From: Methanococcus voltae
GTDB lineage: Archaea; AGJL01; Methanococci; Methanococcales; Methanococcaceae
Direction of reading: 5' to 3'
Assembly: GCF_017875395.1 (NCBI RefSeq)
Contig: NZ_JAGGMO010000005.1
Location: 62,001-126,000, forward strand
DNA length: 64,000 nt
Shown piece after piece: positions 9,112 to 18,382 of this stretch; within the stretch, counting starts at the first letter, position 1; every line of letters starts with the position of its first letter. The notes under the pieces were generated by a model. The model made no database searches. It saw only the letters and a list, made by a program, of their open reading frames with translations, and was not told the DNA's origin. Position numbers and translations under genes: made by a program.

Positions 9112-11139
9112 TTAAGCCTTTTCAACTTTTACAGCACATACCTTGTACTCTGGTATCTTACAGTTAGGGTCTTGTGCAGGGTTGGTTAAAGTGTTTGCTG
9201 CAGTTTCCGCAAAGTGGAATGGCATGAATGCAACGCCCTTCTTAATGTTAGGTGTGATTCTTGCTTTAACTACAACTTCGCCTCTTCTGGTACTTGCTTT
9301 AACTGGCTGTTTGTCCTTAATACCTAATGCTTCAGCATCTTCAGGGTGTAATTCGATGAAACCCTCTGAAAGCTCACTATCTAAGTGTTTACTTCTTCTG
9401 GTCATTGTACCGGTGTGGTAGTGGAATATAACCCTTCCAGTTGTTAAAATCATTGGATATTCAGCATCTGGTAACTCAGCAGGGTCTCCGTATTCAATAG
9501 GGAACATAACTCCTAAACCATCAGCGGTTAAGAATTTTTCCTTGTGTAATATTGGAGTTCCTGGGTCTTCAGGGGTTTTACATGGCCAGTGTAATCCATC
9601 TACGCCGAGTCTGTCGTAAGCCATACCTGCGTATTGTGGAGTTACTGAAGCAATTTCATTGAATACTTCTTCAGGTGTGTTAAATTCGAATAATTCAGGG
9701 TGTCCCATCTTTTCTCCGATTAATTTAACGATTTCCCAGTCTACCATAGCTCCTTCTAATGGTTCTACAGCTTTGTGTACTCTCTGAACTCTTCTTTCAG
9801 TGTTTGAGAATGTACCATCTTTTTCAGCCCAAGAGACACCTGGTAAAACTACATCTGCAATTTGTGCAGTTTCAGTTAAGAAGATATCTTGAACGATTAA
9901 GAGGTCTAAGTGACCTAAAGCGTGTTTTACGTGGTTTAAGTCAGGGTCTGAAACCATAGGGTTTTCTCCCATAACATATAAACACTTAATTTTTTTACCT
10001 GCTTCATCGAGCATATCAGGAATTGTGAAACCTGGGTTAGGATCTAAATCAGTTTTCCAAGCGTCTTGGAATTTTTCTTGTGTTGCAGTCACATTCTGGT
10101 AACCTGGGTATACGTTAGGTAATGCACCCATGTCACAAGCACCTTGAACGTTGTTTTGACCTCTTAATGGGTTAACACCGGTTCCTGGTCTTCCCATGTT
10201 TCCGGTAATCATAGCAAGGTTACAGCATGATTTTACGTTGTTAACTCCGTGTATAAACTGAGTTATACCCATACAGTATAATATTGAAGCAGCGTTTGCA
10301 CTTGCGTACATTCTTGCAACTTCTTCAATATCTTCTGCAGGTACGTTTGTTATTTTTGAAACGTATTCAGGTGTGTATTTTTCAACTGTTTTCTTAAGTT
10401 CTTCGTAATTTTTAGTTCTGTTTTTAATAAATTCCTCGTCAATGAGGTTTTCCTTAATAATTACGTGCATAATACCGTTTAACATAGCGGTATTTGAACC
10501 TGGAACTAACTGCAAGTATTTGTCAGCTTGTCTTGCTGTATGGGTGTATCTTGGGTCAATTACGATAATTTTTGTACCTTTCTCTTTCGCCTTGATAACT
10601 CTTCTTGCAATTAAAGGGTGTTGTTCAAATGTATTCGAACCAATGATAAGAATGCAATCTGCTTCTTCTATATCGAGTATCGAATTTGTCATAGCTCCTG
10701 AACCAAATGCTTGGCCTAATCCTGCAACAGTAGCAGAGTGTCACAACCTTGCACAATGGTCTACGTTATTCGTTTTCATAACTGCTCTTGCAAATTTCTG
10801 GAAAACATAGTTGTCTTCGTTTGTACATCTTGCAGATGAGAAAAATCCTACTTCGTCTTTACCGTAAGTTTTTAACTTACTTACTATGAAGTCGATTGTC
10901 TCATCCCATGAAGCTTTAACTAATTCGCCGTTTTTTCTAATTAATGGGCTGTTAAGTCTGTCTTCTCTGTGCACAAATTCGTGGCAGTATGCTCCTTTAA
11001 TGCAAGTTTTACCTTCGTTTACAGGGTGCCTTTTGAATGGGTTTGTACCAACTACTTTGTCGTCTTTCACAACTAAGTCGATACCACAACCAGTACCACA
11101 ATAAGGACAGACCGTGTGGACAAAATTTAGACCTGTCAT
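9112..11139 (-). CDS. fdhA: formate dehydrogenase alpha subunit, selenocysteine-containing
   Basis: 675 residues when TGA at 10741-10743 is read as selenocysteine 133. The N-terminal cluster motif [12 protein letters not shown] binds 4Fe-4S. The sequence across the TGA reads [21 protein letters not shown], the classic active-site loop of FdhA, where Sec ligates Mo or W. The molybdopterin-guanine dinucleotide domains continue through [29 protein letters not shown] and the C-terminal aspartate-decarboxylase-like barrel ([15 protein letters not shown]). It oxidises formate to CO2 in the cytoplasm. GGTGAT precedes the ATG. A gene caller blind to Sec would split it into two. Confidence 0.95.
10741..10743 (-). 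other. UGA selenocysteine codon of fdhA
   Basis: The codon, TGA on the minus strand, lies between CARL and HSATVAGL. This is the position of Sec in other Sec-type formate dehydrogenases. It needs SelB, tRNA-Sec and a SECIS element in the mRNA; none of those genes is in the window. Confidence 0.93.
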
Positions 11140-11251
11140 AATATCACCGTATTAAATCATTTGTTGAATATTTTTAAAGTATATATGTTGATGTTATTCG
11201 TATGTATGCATATCATATGTGCATATTTGGGTATTATAGTTACTTGTAAAT

Positions 11252-11275
11252 AAAGATGCCACCGCTAACATCTTT
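11252..11275 (-). ncRNA. hairpin in the fdhA leader, weak SECIS candidate
   Basis: Arms AAAGATG (11252-11258) and CATCTTT (11269-11275) enclose a ten-base, GC-rich loop. It is about 115 bases upstream of the fdhA start. Position suits a 5'-leader SECIS, but the conserved GAA of archaeal SECIS is not visible, so this is only a candidate. Confidence 0.25.
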
Positions 11276-11890
11276 GGATAAATTGATAAATTTGATAAAT
11301 AGGTAATTATAAGTTATTTAATATAATATTCGGCATATTTTAAGTTATTTTAATTAATGTATAATATTATCAATATAAGCTAAATCTAATGTAATATTTA
11401 GTGATGAAATTTTATGATAAAATCATAAATACAAATAAATTAGCAATAGTATTGTACCGCATTCTAATATAAAACAAAATACGAGCATAAAATATAAAAT
11501 ATAAATTAAAAGATTATAAGCATAATTTATAATTTATATTAGGCTCGCAAATATTGTTGTATACCATATAATGCTTGAAACGTATTAATTTCAATTTTGT
11601 ATTTGAAACGTATTTGAAATTTTTTAATATGTATATATTAGAGTTAATTTAGAGTTGTATTTTGAAATATTCAATATTTTTTTGTATTTATTGACTTATC
11701 GTATTACACAGAGTTTCAGGTTATTCCGTGTAACTTAAGTTATTTAAATTATTTTAGGAAATATTTTATAAATCCTTTGAATTTACTAAATTTTTGAATA
11801 TATTCGGATATCTAGGTGATTAACATACACGTCGTTAGGCTCGGATATGTTGTTAATTTAGACATTTAATATAGACTATGCAATTTAAAC

Positions 11891-11909
11891 TTAAATCTCG
11901 GAGATTTAA
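11891..11909. promoter_or_regulatory. 19-base near-perfect dyad, operator-like
   Basis: TTAAATCTC at 11891-11899 and GAGATTTAA at 11901-11909 are exact inverted copies around one central G. This is the shape of a homodimeric regulator site. Which promoter it would serve (fdhA, or an unseen RNA) is unknown. Confidence 0.4.
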
Positions 11910-11940
11910 CCCAAAATTGACGGCTTATTTAGTAAAATTT

Positions 11941-11990
11941 ACTGACTCTATGTTAATTTTAAAAGGTGTCCGCAAGCATAACGAGTCAGT
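11941..11990. repeat. inverted repeat ACTGACTC/GAGTCAGT, likely RNA stem
   Basis: ACTGACTC (11941-11948) and GAGTCAGT (11983-11990) can pair; after a two-base bulge TATG and CATA extend the stem by four pairs. The apical part holds GTGTCCGCAAG, GC-rich for this genome. Confidence 0.4.
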
Positions 11991-12409
11991 TATACTGCAT
12001 CATCCAGATTTCAAAGCTAACATACATTCATTTGAAAGTTTTTATTTTTTAGGTTTTAATTTTAGTTTTAAGTTTTAAGTTTTAGATTCTATTTCTAATC
12101 GTGTAAGGTATTATACTCATTGTATTAAAATCTTTCTGTGTTTTTTAATTATTTTTCCATAATTTACAGTTATTTTTTAAAAATATTCAAATAATTCAAT
12201 CTTTTGATTAATTAATTAATAAATTAATTGTAATTCTCCAGTTATTCAAATATTATTTGTTTATTTGTAAATTAAACTAACTAATGGTCATTTAGTTATT
12301 ATGTTCGATTACATTTTCCAAAAAATTAATGTATTGATATTAAGTTCTTACAAAGCTCTTTTTAAGTTCTTACAATTAGGCATATTTAGTGTAAAATTAC
12401 ATTTCGCAA

Positions 12410-12883
12410 TTATACTAATTTTGTAATTTCTCCAGTAACGATGTCTATAATAAGACCTTCAACTTCTACGTCTTTAGGAATTGCAGGGTGGTTTTTAACT
12501 AACTCTACGCCTCTTTTAACGTTTTCTTCTTCATCATCCATTTTACCTATCCAAGCATCGAAGTCTGTTGTAAAGTATGGATTTGCGCCTCTTTTTATCA
12601 TTTCGTTCTTTATTTCTTCAGTATCTGCTCCTGCCATTCCACAGTCGGTGTGACCAACTATAGCTATTTTTTCAGCACCTAGGCAGTATATCGCAACCAC
12701 TAATGACCTTAAAGCGTCTTCTGTTATGATATTTCCTGCATTTTTGATAACTTTTGCGTCACCTCTTTCGAGGCCCATTTTTTCGTTTAAAAAGTTTACA
12801 AGTCTTGTATCCATACAAGTTACTACTGCTAATTTCTTTTTTGGTCTGGCTTCTGCTCCGATAGTTTCACCTTTACTGCTCAT
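12410..12883 (-). CDS. beta-class carbonic anhydrase
   Basis: 157 aa. Zinc ligands are seen as CMDTR (Cys and Asp) and HTDCGM (His and Cys), the signature of beta carbonic anhydrases of the short archaeal type. It interconverts CO2 and bicarbonate, and its place between fdhC and fdhA suggests it handles CO2 from formate oxidation, or supplies CO2 when formate is scarce (inference). Unlike its neighbours I see no GGTG or GAGG just before the ATG, so the message may be leaderless or initiate differently. Confidence 0.92.
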   Translation of the reverse strand: MSSKGETIGAEARPKKKLAVVTCMDTRLVNFLNEKMGLERGDAKVIKNAGNIITEDALRSLVVAIYCLGAEKIAIVGHTDCGMAGADTEEIKNEMIKRGANPYFTTDFDAWIGKMDDEEENVKRGVELVKNHPAIPKDVEVEGLIIDIVTGEITKLV

Positions 12884-13116
12884 TTTTATATAGAATTGTT
12901 TAATAACAATAAAAAAAACTTGAAAAAATTGAAAATATAATATGTTCTAAAATTATGAGATTTTGTTTAAACTATATATTAGAGAGGTTAATTTAATGCT
13001 TAATATAATTCTGCAAAAAGCAGTGATAATAGGGTTATTTGGTCTATTTATCTGTATTAGACTTATAAACGTTAGACTTATATCTACTTAGGCCATTGTG
13101 GCTTATTGGCAATGGA

Positions 13117-13656
13117 TTATGGCTTAACTAATCCAATACCGTATATTTTAGGCTTCCACAATTTTGGAATACCTATGAACCCAAATAAATAATAATGTTT
13201 GGCTACAACGCCGTATAATTCAACAGTGTCGCCTTTTTTAATATGTTCGGGGATGGGGGCTATTAAATTGGCGTATATTTCACCGGAATCATCTTTTAAT
13301 CGTATAGTTGGTTTTGCAGATACCCCGTAGATAACTTTATCCAGGGTTCCAACCAACTTAACTTTTTCATTTACTTTATCCTTAGTAATTTCTGAAATTT
13401 TATATTCTTTTGTCGAACCGATATATTGTGGCAGTAAATCGTTTGACAAATTTCTATTCATTTTAGAAACTTTTAGAGGAATTAATGTTAAACCCAAGAT
13501 GAATGGAATACATACTACGAATAACCAGGGATTATTTGACTGTATAGTTGCCCATACAGAAAATGCTGTCCATATTATTAACGAAGCTGTGGCTGAGGGT
13601 GTAGTTTTAGCGTGATATAATATCTCTTTAAAGCTTAATCCCGTTTTTATATTCAT
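13117..13656 (-). CDS. membrane-anchored OB-fold protein of the formate cluster, function unknown
   Basis: 179 aa. Two hydrophobic helices at residues about 22-37 and 44-60 (ASLIIWTAFSVWATI, PWLFVVCIPFILGLTLI) are followed by a small beta-rich domain at 80-165 containing KVKLVGTLDKVIYG, RLKDDSGEIYANLI and KKGDTVELYGVV. That pattern resembles an OB fold, as in NfeD or nucleic-acid-binding proteins. GGTGAA precedes the ATG. The position between carbonic anhydrase and FdhC suggests a helper role in formate metabolism, but nothing in the sequence shows a catalytic site. Confidence 0.65.
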   Translation of the reverse strand: MNIKTGLSFKEILYHAKTTPSATASLIIWTAFSVWATIQSNNPWLFVVCIPFILGLTLIPLKVSKMNRNLSNDLLPQYIGSTKEYKISEITKDKVNEKVKLVGTLDKVIYGVSAKPTIRLKDDSGEIYANLIAPIPEHIKKGDTVELYGVVAKHYYLFGFIGIPKLWKPKIYGIGLVKP

Positions 13657-13810
13657 AGTTTCACCTTAGGTTTTAAAATTAATAATTTAGTTAGCATTAA
13701 TTATTAATTTAAATATAATTTAAATTTGGCGCATTATGCTATTACTATATTTTATCATTATTTGATATTAGTGATTAATACAAATTAACAAATTCATATT
13801 GATTGGATTG

Positions 13811-13832
13811 TTACATTTTACAAAAAATGTAA
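13811..13832. repeat. inverted repeat TTACATTTT/AAAATGTAA
   Basis: Nine-base arms at 13811-13819 and 13824-13832 around a four-base loop ACAA. Its arms share the TTTTAC/GTAAAA theme of the dyad just downstream, which hints at a common binding protein or paired RNA stems. Confidence 0.45.
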
Positions 13833-13840
13833 ATTTAAAT

Positions 13841-13866
13841 AGATTTTACAGTTCGTCGTAAAATCT
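13841..13866. repeat. inverted repeat AGATTTTAC/GTAAAATCT
   Basis: Nine-base arms at 13841-13849 and 13858-13866 flank the eight-base loop AGTTCGTC. Perfect on both strands, so it could be an operator or an RNA stem. Confidence 0.45.
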
Positions 13867-14138
13867 TTTGGATATATCGAGAATATACTTTAATTTGGGA
13901 ATATTTTGGGAATATTGTTTTATTGGAATATATGTTTAGATTTACTAATTAAATACTGTAATTATTTAATTTTTTGTTTTTAAACAAATGTGCATTAGTT
14001 TAAAATTATTATATACGTTTATTATCTAATAAATAATAAATAAGCTATTAATAAGCTAGTAATAAGCTATTAATTTACTAAATTGATAATTTATTAATAT
14101 TTGGGGATATATTAATAAATTTTAAATTATTTAATAAA

Positions 14139-14966
14139 TTAAATTTTTTTGCTGTATGCGTAGTGGTAAACCATAGATACAAAGATAACTGCACCTATAA
14201 TGTTACCGATGGTTACTGGAATAATATTCCAAATCCACCAGTCAGCTACTGTAACACCAGCTCCTAACATCATACCAGCAGGTATGAAGTACATGTTAGC
14301 CACACAGTGCTCAAATCCAGTAGCAACGAAGGCCATGATTGGGAACCATATCATAATAACTTTACCGAGGATACTTGTAGCAGCCATTGAACCAATAACA
14401 GCTAAGTTAACTAACCAGTTACAGCCAATACCTTTAAGTAATGCTGCTAACCAGCCCATACCGCCTGCAGCCATGTAAGGTAAAACCTTAGCTTCAGCGG
14501 TTGCGATAGCGCTCTGACCGAATGCGTTAACTGTGGCAGCACCTGTTGATTTATCGAATGATTGTAATGGTCCGTATGCCATTAAGAAAGCATATAATAA
14601 TGAACCAATAAGGTTACCAAGATAAACAAAAATCCATACTTTCATCAATTTTGAGAATGATGTTTTCTTTTGGAACATAGCAACTGGCAAGAGCATCATG
14701 TCTCCTGTAACTAATTCCATACCGGTTATGATAATTAAAACCAAACCCACAGGGAACACAGCTGCAGCCATGAATTTACCGAATCCTGCACCCATTGCTG
14801 CACCGATACCGGTACCTACAACGGTAGCAAGTCCACCACCCATAGCGATGTACGCTCCACCCATGATACCTCTTAAAAGAAGTTGGTCAATTGATAAATT
14901 ACCTTTTGTTTGTCCTGCATTTCCTGCAATGTCAACCATTTTGTCAGGCGGGTTCATGTCAACCAT
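14139..14966 (-). CDS. fdhC: formate/nitrite transporter family protein, formate uptake
   Basis: 275 aa with six membrane segments. Family features include GGAYIAMGGGLATVVGTG near the first helix, FPVGLVLIIITGMELVTGDM, then GIGCNWLVNLAV and FVATGFEHCVANMYFIPAG, which contains the conserved helical-break and pore residues of FNT channels. GGAGGT lies before the ATG. Gene order fdhC, OB-fold protein, carbonic anhydrase, fdhA, fdhB in one direction makes formate import the clear role. It may be co-regulated with fdhAB, though wide spacers separate all members. Confidence 0.94.
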   Translation of the reverse strand: MVDMNPPDKMVDIAGNAGQTKGNLSIDQLLLRGIMGGAYIAMGGGLATVVGTGIGAAMGAGFGKFMAAAVFPVGLVLIIITGMELVTGDMMLLPVAMFQKKTSFSKLMKVWIFVYLGNLIGSLLYAFLMAYGPLQSFDKSTGAATVNAFGQSAIATAEAKVLPYMAAGGMGWLAALLKGIGCNWLVNLAVIGSMAATSILGKVIMIWFPIMAFVATGFEHCVANMYFIPAGMMLGAGVTVADWWIWNIIPVTIGNIIGAVIFVSMVYHYAYSKKI

Positions 14967-15782
14967 AATATTACCTCCAAATATAATAATATTATCTTTA
15001 GTTCAAATAATAACTATTTTAATATCTTTTTAATATTTCATTAATATTTAATTAATATTTAATTAAATATTTGATAGATATTTAACAATTAAGTAACATT
15101 TTAACATTATTTTCTATATTAGATATATTTTATATTCAATATTCAATATTTAGGTATTAAATATTTGAACAAATTATCTGATACTGAATCTTTGAACAGG
15201 TTATTCGTTCAACATTACCCTTCACAATTTATTTCATTTGTGGTCTTGTGGTCTTGTTGGGTACTATCCTCACATATGTAAGTATAAATATAAATAGGTA
15301 TCAGTTCAGTTCATATCAAAAACGTTATATAGTAGTTTTTTAAGCTTTCTACCTCGTAATTGCTTTACATTGCAATATTGGAATTGTTAATATAATGTAG
15401 TTAACTATTGAATAAATTAATCTAGAGATTATTCAATTATAAGTCAATTTATATGACGTATACTGATTACAATTCTGAATAGTTAAGCAATTAGATAATC
15501 AAATGAGGTATTTAAAAATATTAATAATCTATGTATTTTTACAAGCTTTTGATTAAAAATAATAAAAGTAAAAATAATATAATTGTAATATAATGTATTT
15601 ACGTGAGGCTAAAAATTAATTAAAATTTTTATTTAATATTATTTAATATTATTTAATATTATTTAATTTTAGCTAACTTTATTTACTTATATATTATAGG
15701 TATTTACTTATTTACTTATTTATCTAATTATGTATTATTTTATATTTATTTTATATTTATTTTATATTTCGGGTTTTTTGGA
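14967..15782. other. 816-base AT-rich spacer upstream of fdhC
   Basis: No credible gene. The fdhC promoter must lie in its left part. A 9-bp inverted repeat ATTGAATAA (15407-15415) / TTATTCAAT (15429-15437) and a TTGTGGTC direct pair near 15238-15256 stand out weakly. The right end has TTTATATTTTATAT-like repeats before the convergent neighbour. Confidence 0.35.
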
Positions 15783-16037
15783 TTATCCCATTACAAATTG
15801 TCCTTCGTCTGCTTTCACAGCTGTTCCATACCCCAATAATTCTCCATCTGTATATACCAATGTAAATCCTATTAATGCAAAGCCACCTTCTTTAGCTTTT
15901 ACAAGCGTTTCTAAAGCTTGTACAATTTCATCGACGTTTGCATTTTTTGAAGTAGCAGAAACTATGCCTAATGTGTATAGCTCCACCCCTGGAATTTGGT
16001 TGGCAGTAGTTATTATAAATGTATCTTCAAAAACCAT
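15783..16037 (-). CDS. YbjQ/UPF0145-like small protein
   Basis: 84 aa. FIITTANQIPGVELYTLGIV at the N-terminus and ALIGFTLVYTDGELLGYGTAV at the end follow the pattern of the YbjQ (UPF0145, heavy-metal-binding-like) family, which forms small pentameric beta-rich proteins. GGTG precedes the ATG. It lacks the family's usual Cys or His residues, so metal binding is doubtful. Its role is unknown; it stands alone between fdhC and the archaeosine gene. Confidence 0.6.
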   Translation of the reverse strand: MVFEDTFIITTANQIPGVELYTLGIVSATSKNANVDEIVQALETLVKAKEGGFALIGFTLVYTDGELLGYGTAVKADEGQFVMG

Positions 16038-16301
16038 TTTTACACCTTTGCTATATATACAGTACCCCTAAGACCATATAATATTTTTTTAAAAGATTGT
16101 ATATATAACTTTCCATATGGTTTAATATACAGTATATATTTAAAATTTTAAAATTATGGCAAAATAAGCTACTTTAAAGTAAATTAGGTTAAAATAATCA
16201 AAATAACTAAAAATAATTAAAAACTAATTAAAAAATGATAAAAAATAATAGAAAAATAAATAATAACATAATAAATATGTAATTAATAACTAGATAATAT
16301 T

Positions 16302-17489
16302 TTAATTACCTAATATCAATTTTTCATCACCCAATGGAACATAGTTATTATTTTCAAATTCAATAAATTGTTCCCATTTTTCTTTACAACAATCATATTG
16401 ACCATTTTCGTAATCTAAAAGCTCTATATCCTGGGTTATTGTGAAATCTCCCAAAATTTCTTTAATTTTTGAGTTACATTCACAATCCAATATATTATGA
16501 GCACCTCTTTTTGAAGGTATACCTGAAGTATCGCACATTACCAAAGCATTAGGATTTGCTTGTTTTACTTCTTTTACAATTTTTAAGAGGCTTAATAAAT
16601 ATGGTGGTCTATATTGATTCTTCTTCCATAACATTTCGATTATGGTGCCTTTATGGATTGAAGCAGGGCAGAATGAAATTCTACTACTTCCTAATTCAAT
16701 ACATTTATTTGCAGATGCTATTGCATCGTTTATTGCATCTTGCTCGGTTATGAAAGGCGGTTTTATTAAAATATAGCACTTCATACCTACGTCGTACGTT
16801 TTAGCTACATTAAACGCATTTATAATTGTTTCATTTGAAACTCCTTTGTGTATTGCAATATTTCTTATTTGCTCGTTAAAGGATTCGATACCGACTCCGA
16901 TTTCGATGTTTATGTCTTTAAGGTTATCCCTAATAAATTTCATATTTTCATCGTTTATGAATTCAGCACGTGATTCAATTGCCACTTCTTTTATATTGTA
17001 GCCCATTTCTCTCAATTCATAAATTTTACTAAAGATGTATTTTTGAGCATCCTTTGTAATCTCGAACTCATCTAAAAAGCTTCCTGACGTAAACATCTTA
17101 ATTGAAAAGCCTTTTTTGAATTTTTTGTTAAGTGTTTTTATATTTTCAGCTTTTTCTTCGTCAGTTGCATCTTCTTTTATATTTAAATTTCTTTCGAGTG
17201 CCTTTGTAAATTGGTTTATGATATTTTCAGTAGATATATCAACAGGCGAAGCATCCATTAAGTAACTGCACATTGTACAGCCTCCGCTTACATATGCCCA
17301 CTTACAACCTTTTGTTCGCAAAATAATTGTAAAACTGTTACCCATTGTTTGGTCTACAAATATATCGTCTTGTATCCAAGTAGCAATAGCCCTATCAGGG
17401 TCTATTTCTTTTCTTTTCCTTAATTGTCTTGCCCTGTTTTCTTTTAAAAATTTTTCCATTTCTTCCATATCAATAAATTTGGTCATCAT
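16302..17489 (-). CDS. archaeosine biosynthesis radical SAM protein RaSEA-like
   Basis: 395 aa radical SAM enzyme. The cluster region reads GCKWAYVSGGCTMCSYLMDA, an atypical arrangement used by the archaeal RaSEA family that works with ArcS to make archaeosine at position 15 of tRNA. Further family text: KMFTSGSFLDEFEI, EVAIESRAEFI, GVGIESFNEQIRN and CYILIKPPF. A conserved downstream cysteine set (DCECN, YDCCKEKW) may bind another metal. GGGT lies before the ATG pair at its start. It follows the tRNA-intron endonuclease gene on the same strand, so both act on tRNA. Confidence 0.8.
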   Translation of the reverse strand: MMTKFIDMEEMEKFLKENRARQLRKRKEIDPDRAIATWIQDDIFVDQTMGNSFTIILRTKGCKWAYVSGGCTMCSYLMDASPVDISTENIINQFTKALERNLNIKEDATDEEKAENIKTLNKKFKKGFSIKMFTSGSFLDEFEITKDAQKYIFSKIYELREMGYNIKEVAIESRAEFINDENMKFIRDNLKDINIEIGVGIESFNEQIRNIAIHKGVSNETIINAFNVAKTYDVGMKCYILIKPPFITEQDAINDAIASANKCIELGSSRISFCPASIHKGTIIEMLWKKNQYRPPYLLSLLKIVKEVKQANPNALVMCDTSGIPSKRGAHNILDCECNSKIKEILGDFTITQDIELLDYENGQYDCCKEKWEQFIEFENNNYVPLGDEKLILGN

Positions 17490-17532
17490 TTTACCCTTTA
17501 ATATTTAGTTTTATTTTTATTATTTTATTATT

Positions 17533-17597
17533 TTATAATTATACTTTATAATTATACTTTATAATTATACTTTATAATTATACTTTATAATTATATT
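17533..17597. repeat. 13-bp AT-rich tandem repeat between endA and the archaeosine gene
   Basis: Unit TTATAATTATACT repeated four times exactly and a fifth time with one change. It ends some 45 bases upstream of the ATG at 17489 on the minus strand, where a promoter would sit, so each copy offers a TATA-like stretch. Confidence 0.75.
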
Positions 17598-17601
17598 TTA
17601 A

Positions 17602-18150
17602 TTAAAGTCTTAAATATCCCATATTATAATAAACAACGCTTCCGTCAGCATCTACAATTGCAACTATGAGTTGTTTCTTAACCGAATGAGCTACCCTAAC
17701 AAAACCTGTCATTTCGGATAATTCGCAAGGCATTTCTTCAGTGAAAACCTTCACAAGATATTTAGAGTGTATCTCGTCAATATTGTTCCTTTCATAAAGT
17801 CTGAAATCTGAACCGTATTTTAAACCAGTTCTAACTGTATATCCCCTTGTTCTCAAATCTTTGTATACGAGGTATTTTGAACATAATTTCGGGTTTATTT
17901 CATTTACTATTTCGAATAGTTCCTCAAAATCAATTGTAGTGTAACCTTCTCTTTTATTTCCTTTAGCTACTACTATCCATTCCTTATATGTAAGATATAG
18001 ACCCTCTACTAGTGACAATGATAAAAAATTATCGTGTAATTCCCCGTATCTTTTTTCGTTTAACCTTGAAATTGCATTCCTATCATGTACCAATATCCTA
18101 TCATCCACTAATTTTGCCGATGAGGTTTTTTTAACCTTTTTTCTTGCCAT
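17602..18150 (-). CDS. endA: tRNA-splicing endonuclease
   Basis: 182 aa, the usual size of the homotetrameric archaeal enzyme. The catalytic triad is visible: Tyr in GLKYGSDFRLYERN, His in IHSKYLVKVF and Lys in AHSVKKQLIVA. It cuts bulge-helix-bulge structures in pre-tRNA and pre-rRNA. GTGAT lies before the ATG. It is divergent from the flavoprotein gene at 18383 and followed by the archaeosine gene. Confidence 0.95.
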   Translation of the reverse strand: MARKKVKKTSSAKLVDDRILVHDRNAISRLNEKRYGELHDNFLSLSLVEGLYLTYKEWIVVAKGNKREGYTTIDFEELFEIVNEINPKLCSKYLVYKDLRTRGYTVRTGLKYGSDFRLYERNNIDEIHSKYLVKVFTEEMPCELSEMTGFVRVAHSVKKQLIVAIVDADGSVVYYNMGYLRL

Positions 18151-18382
18151 ATTATCACGTGTTTTATTATTCGGTAATATATTCTATAATATATAATATC
18201 GTGTTATTTTAGTAAATATCAGAATTGTAAAATTATTTAAAGTATGAAACTGTATTATTATTCTAAATTAGTATTATATAGTATATATTCTTAGTTATTA
18301 TTGAAATTTAATCCTTTGATTTTATTTATATAATGGAATATAAAACTAAAAATAAATTAAAAATTATCATGAAGGCTATATT

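Larger units (their letters stand above)
11140..12409 (-). promoter_or_regulatory. long structured spacer upstream of fdhA
   Basis: 1,270 bases with no credible gene, between carbonic anhydrase and fdhA, all genes on the minus strand. It contains a 7-bp hairpin (11252-11275), a 9-bp hairpin that pairs fully only as minus-strand RNA (11704-11733), a 19-base dyad (11891-11909), an 8-bp inverted repeat (11941-11990) and two copies of TTAGGCTCG (11539-11547 and 11835-11843). That density of GC-containing structure is unlike other spacers here and suggests a long leader, regulatory sites or a small RNA. In M. jannaschii the fdhA SECIS has been placed in the 5' leader, so one of these hairpins could serve that role, but none shows an obvious GAA/A internal loop. 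Confidence 0.5.
13657..14138. promoter_or_regulatory. spacer with two adjacent 9-bp hairpins
   Basis: 482 bases between fdhC and the OB-fold gene. Most of it is AT-rich filler, but 13811-13866 carries two neighbouring inverted repeats described separately. They lie 155-210 bases upstream of the OB-fold gene start. Confidence 0.45.

Noticed and set aside
9112-11139. fdhA as two genes or a pseudogene because of the internal TGA
   Set aside because: The residues on both sides of the TGA form the known selenocysteine active-site loop of formate dehydrogenase, so it is one selenoprotein gene.
11878-12078. 66-codon plus-strand frame in the fdhA spacer
   Set aside because: No ribosome site, low-complexity Phe-rich ending, and it runs across the dyad at 11891 and the inverted repeat at 11941.
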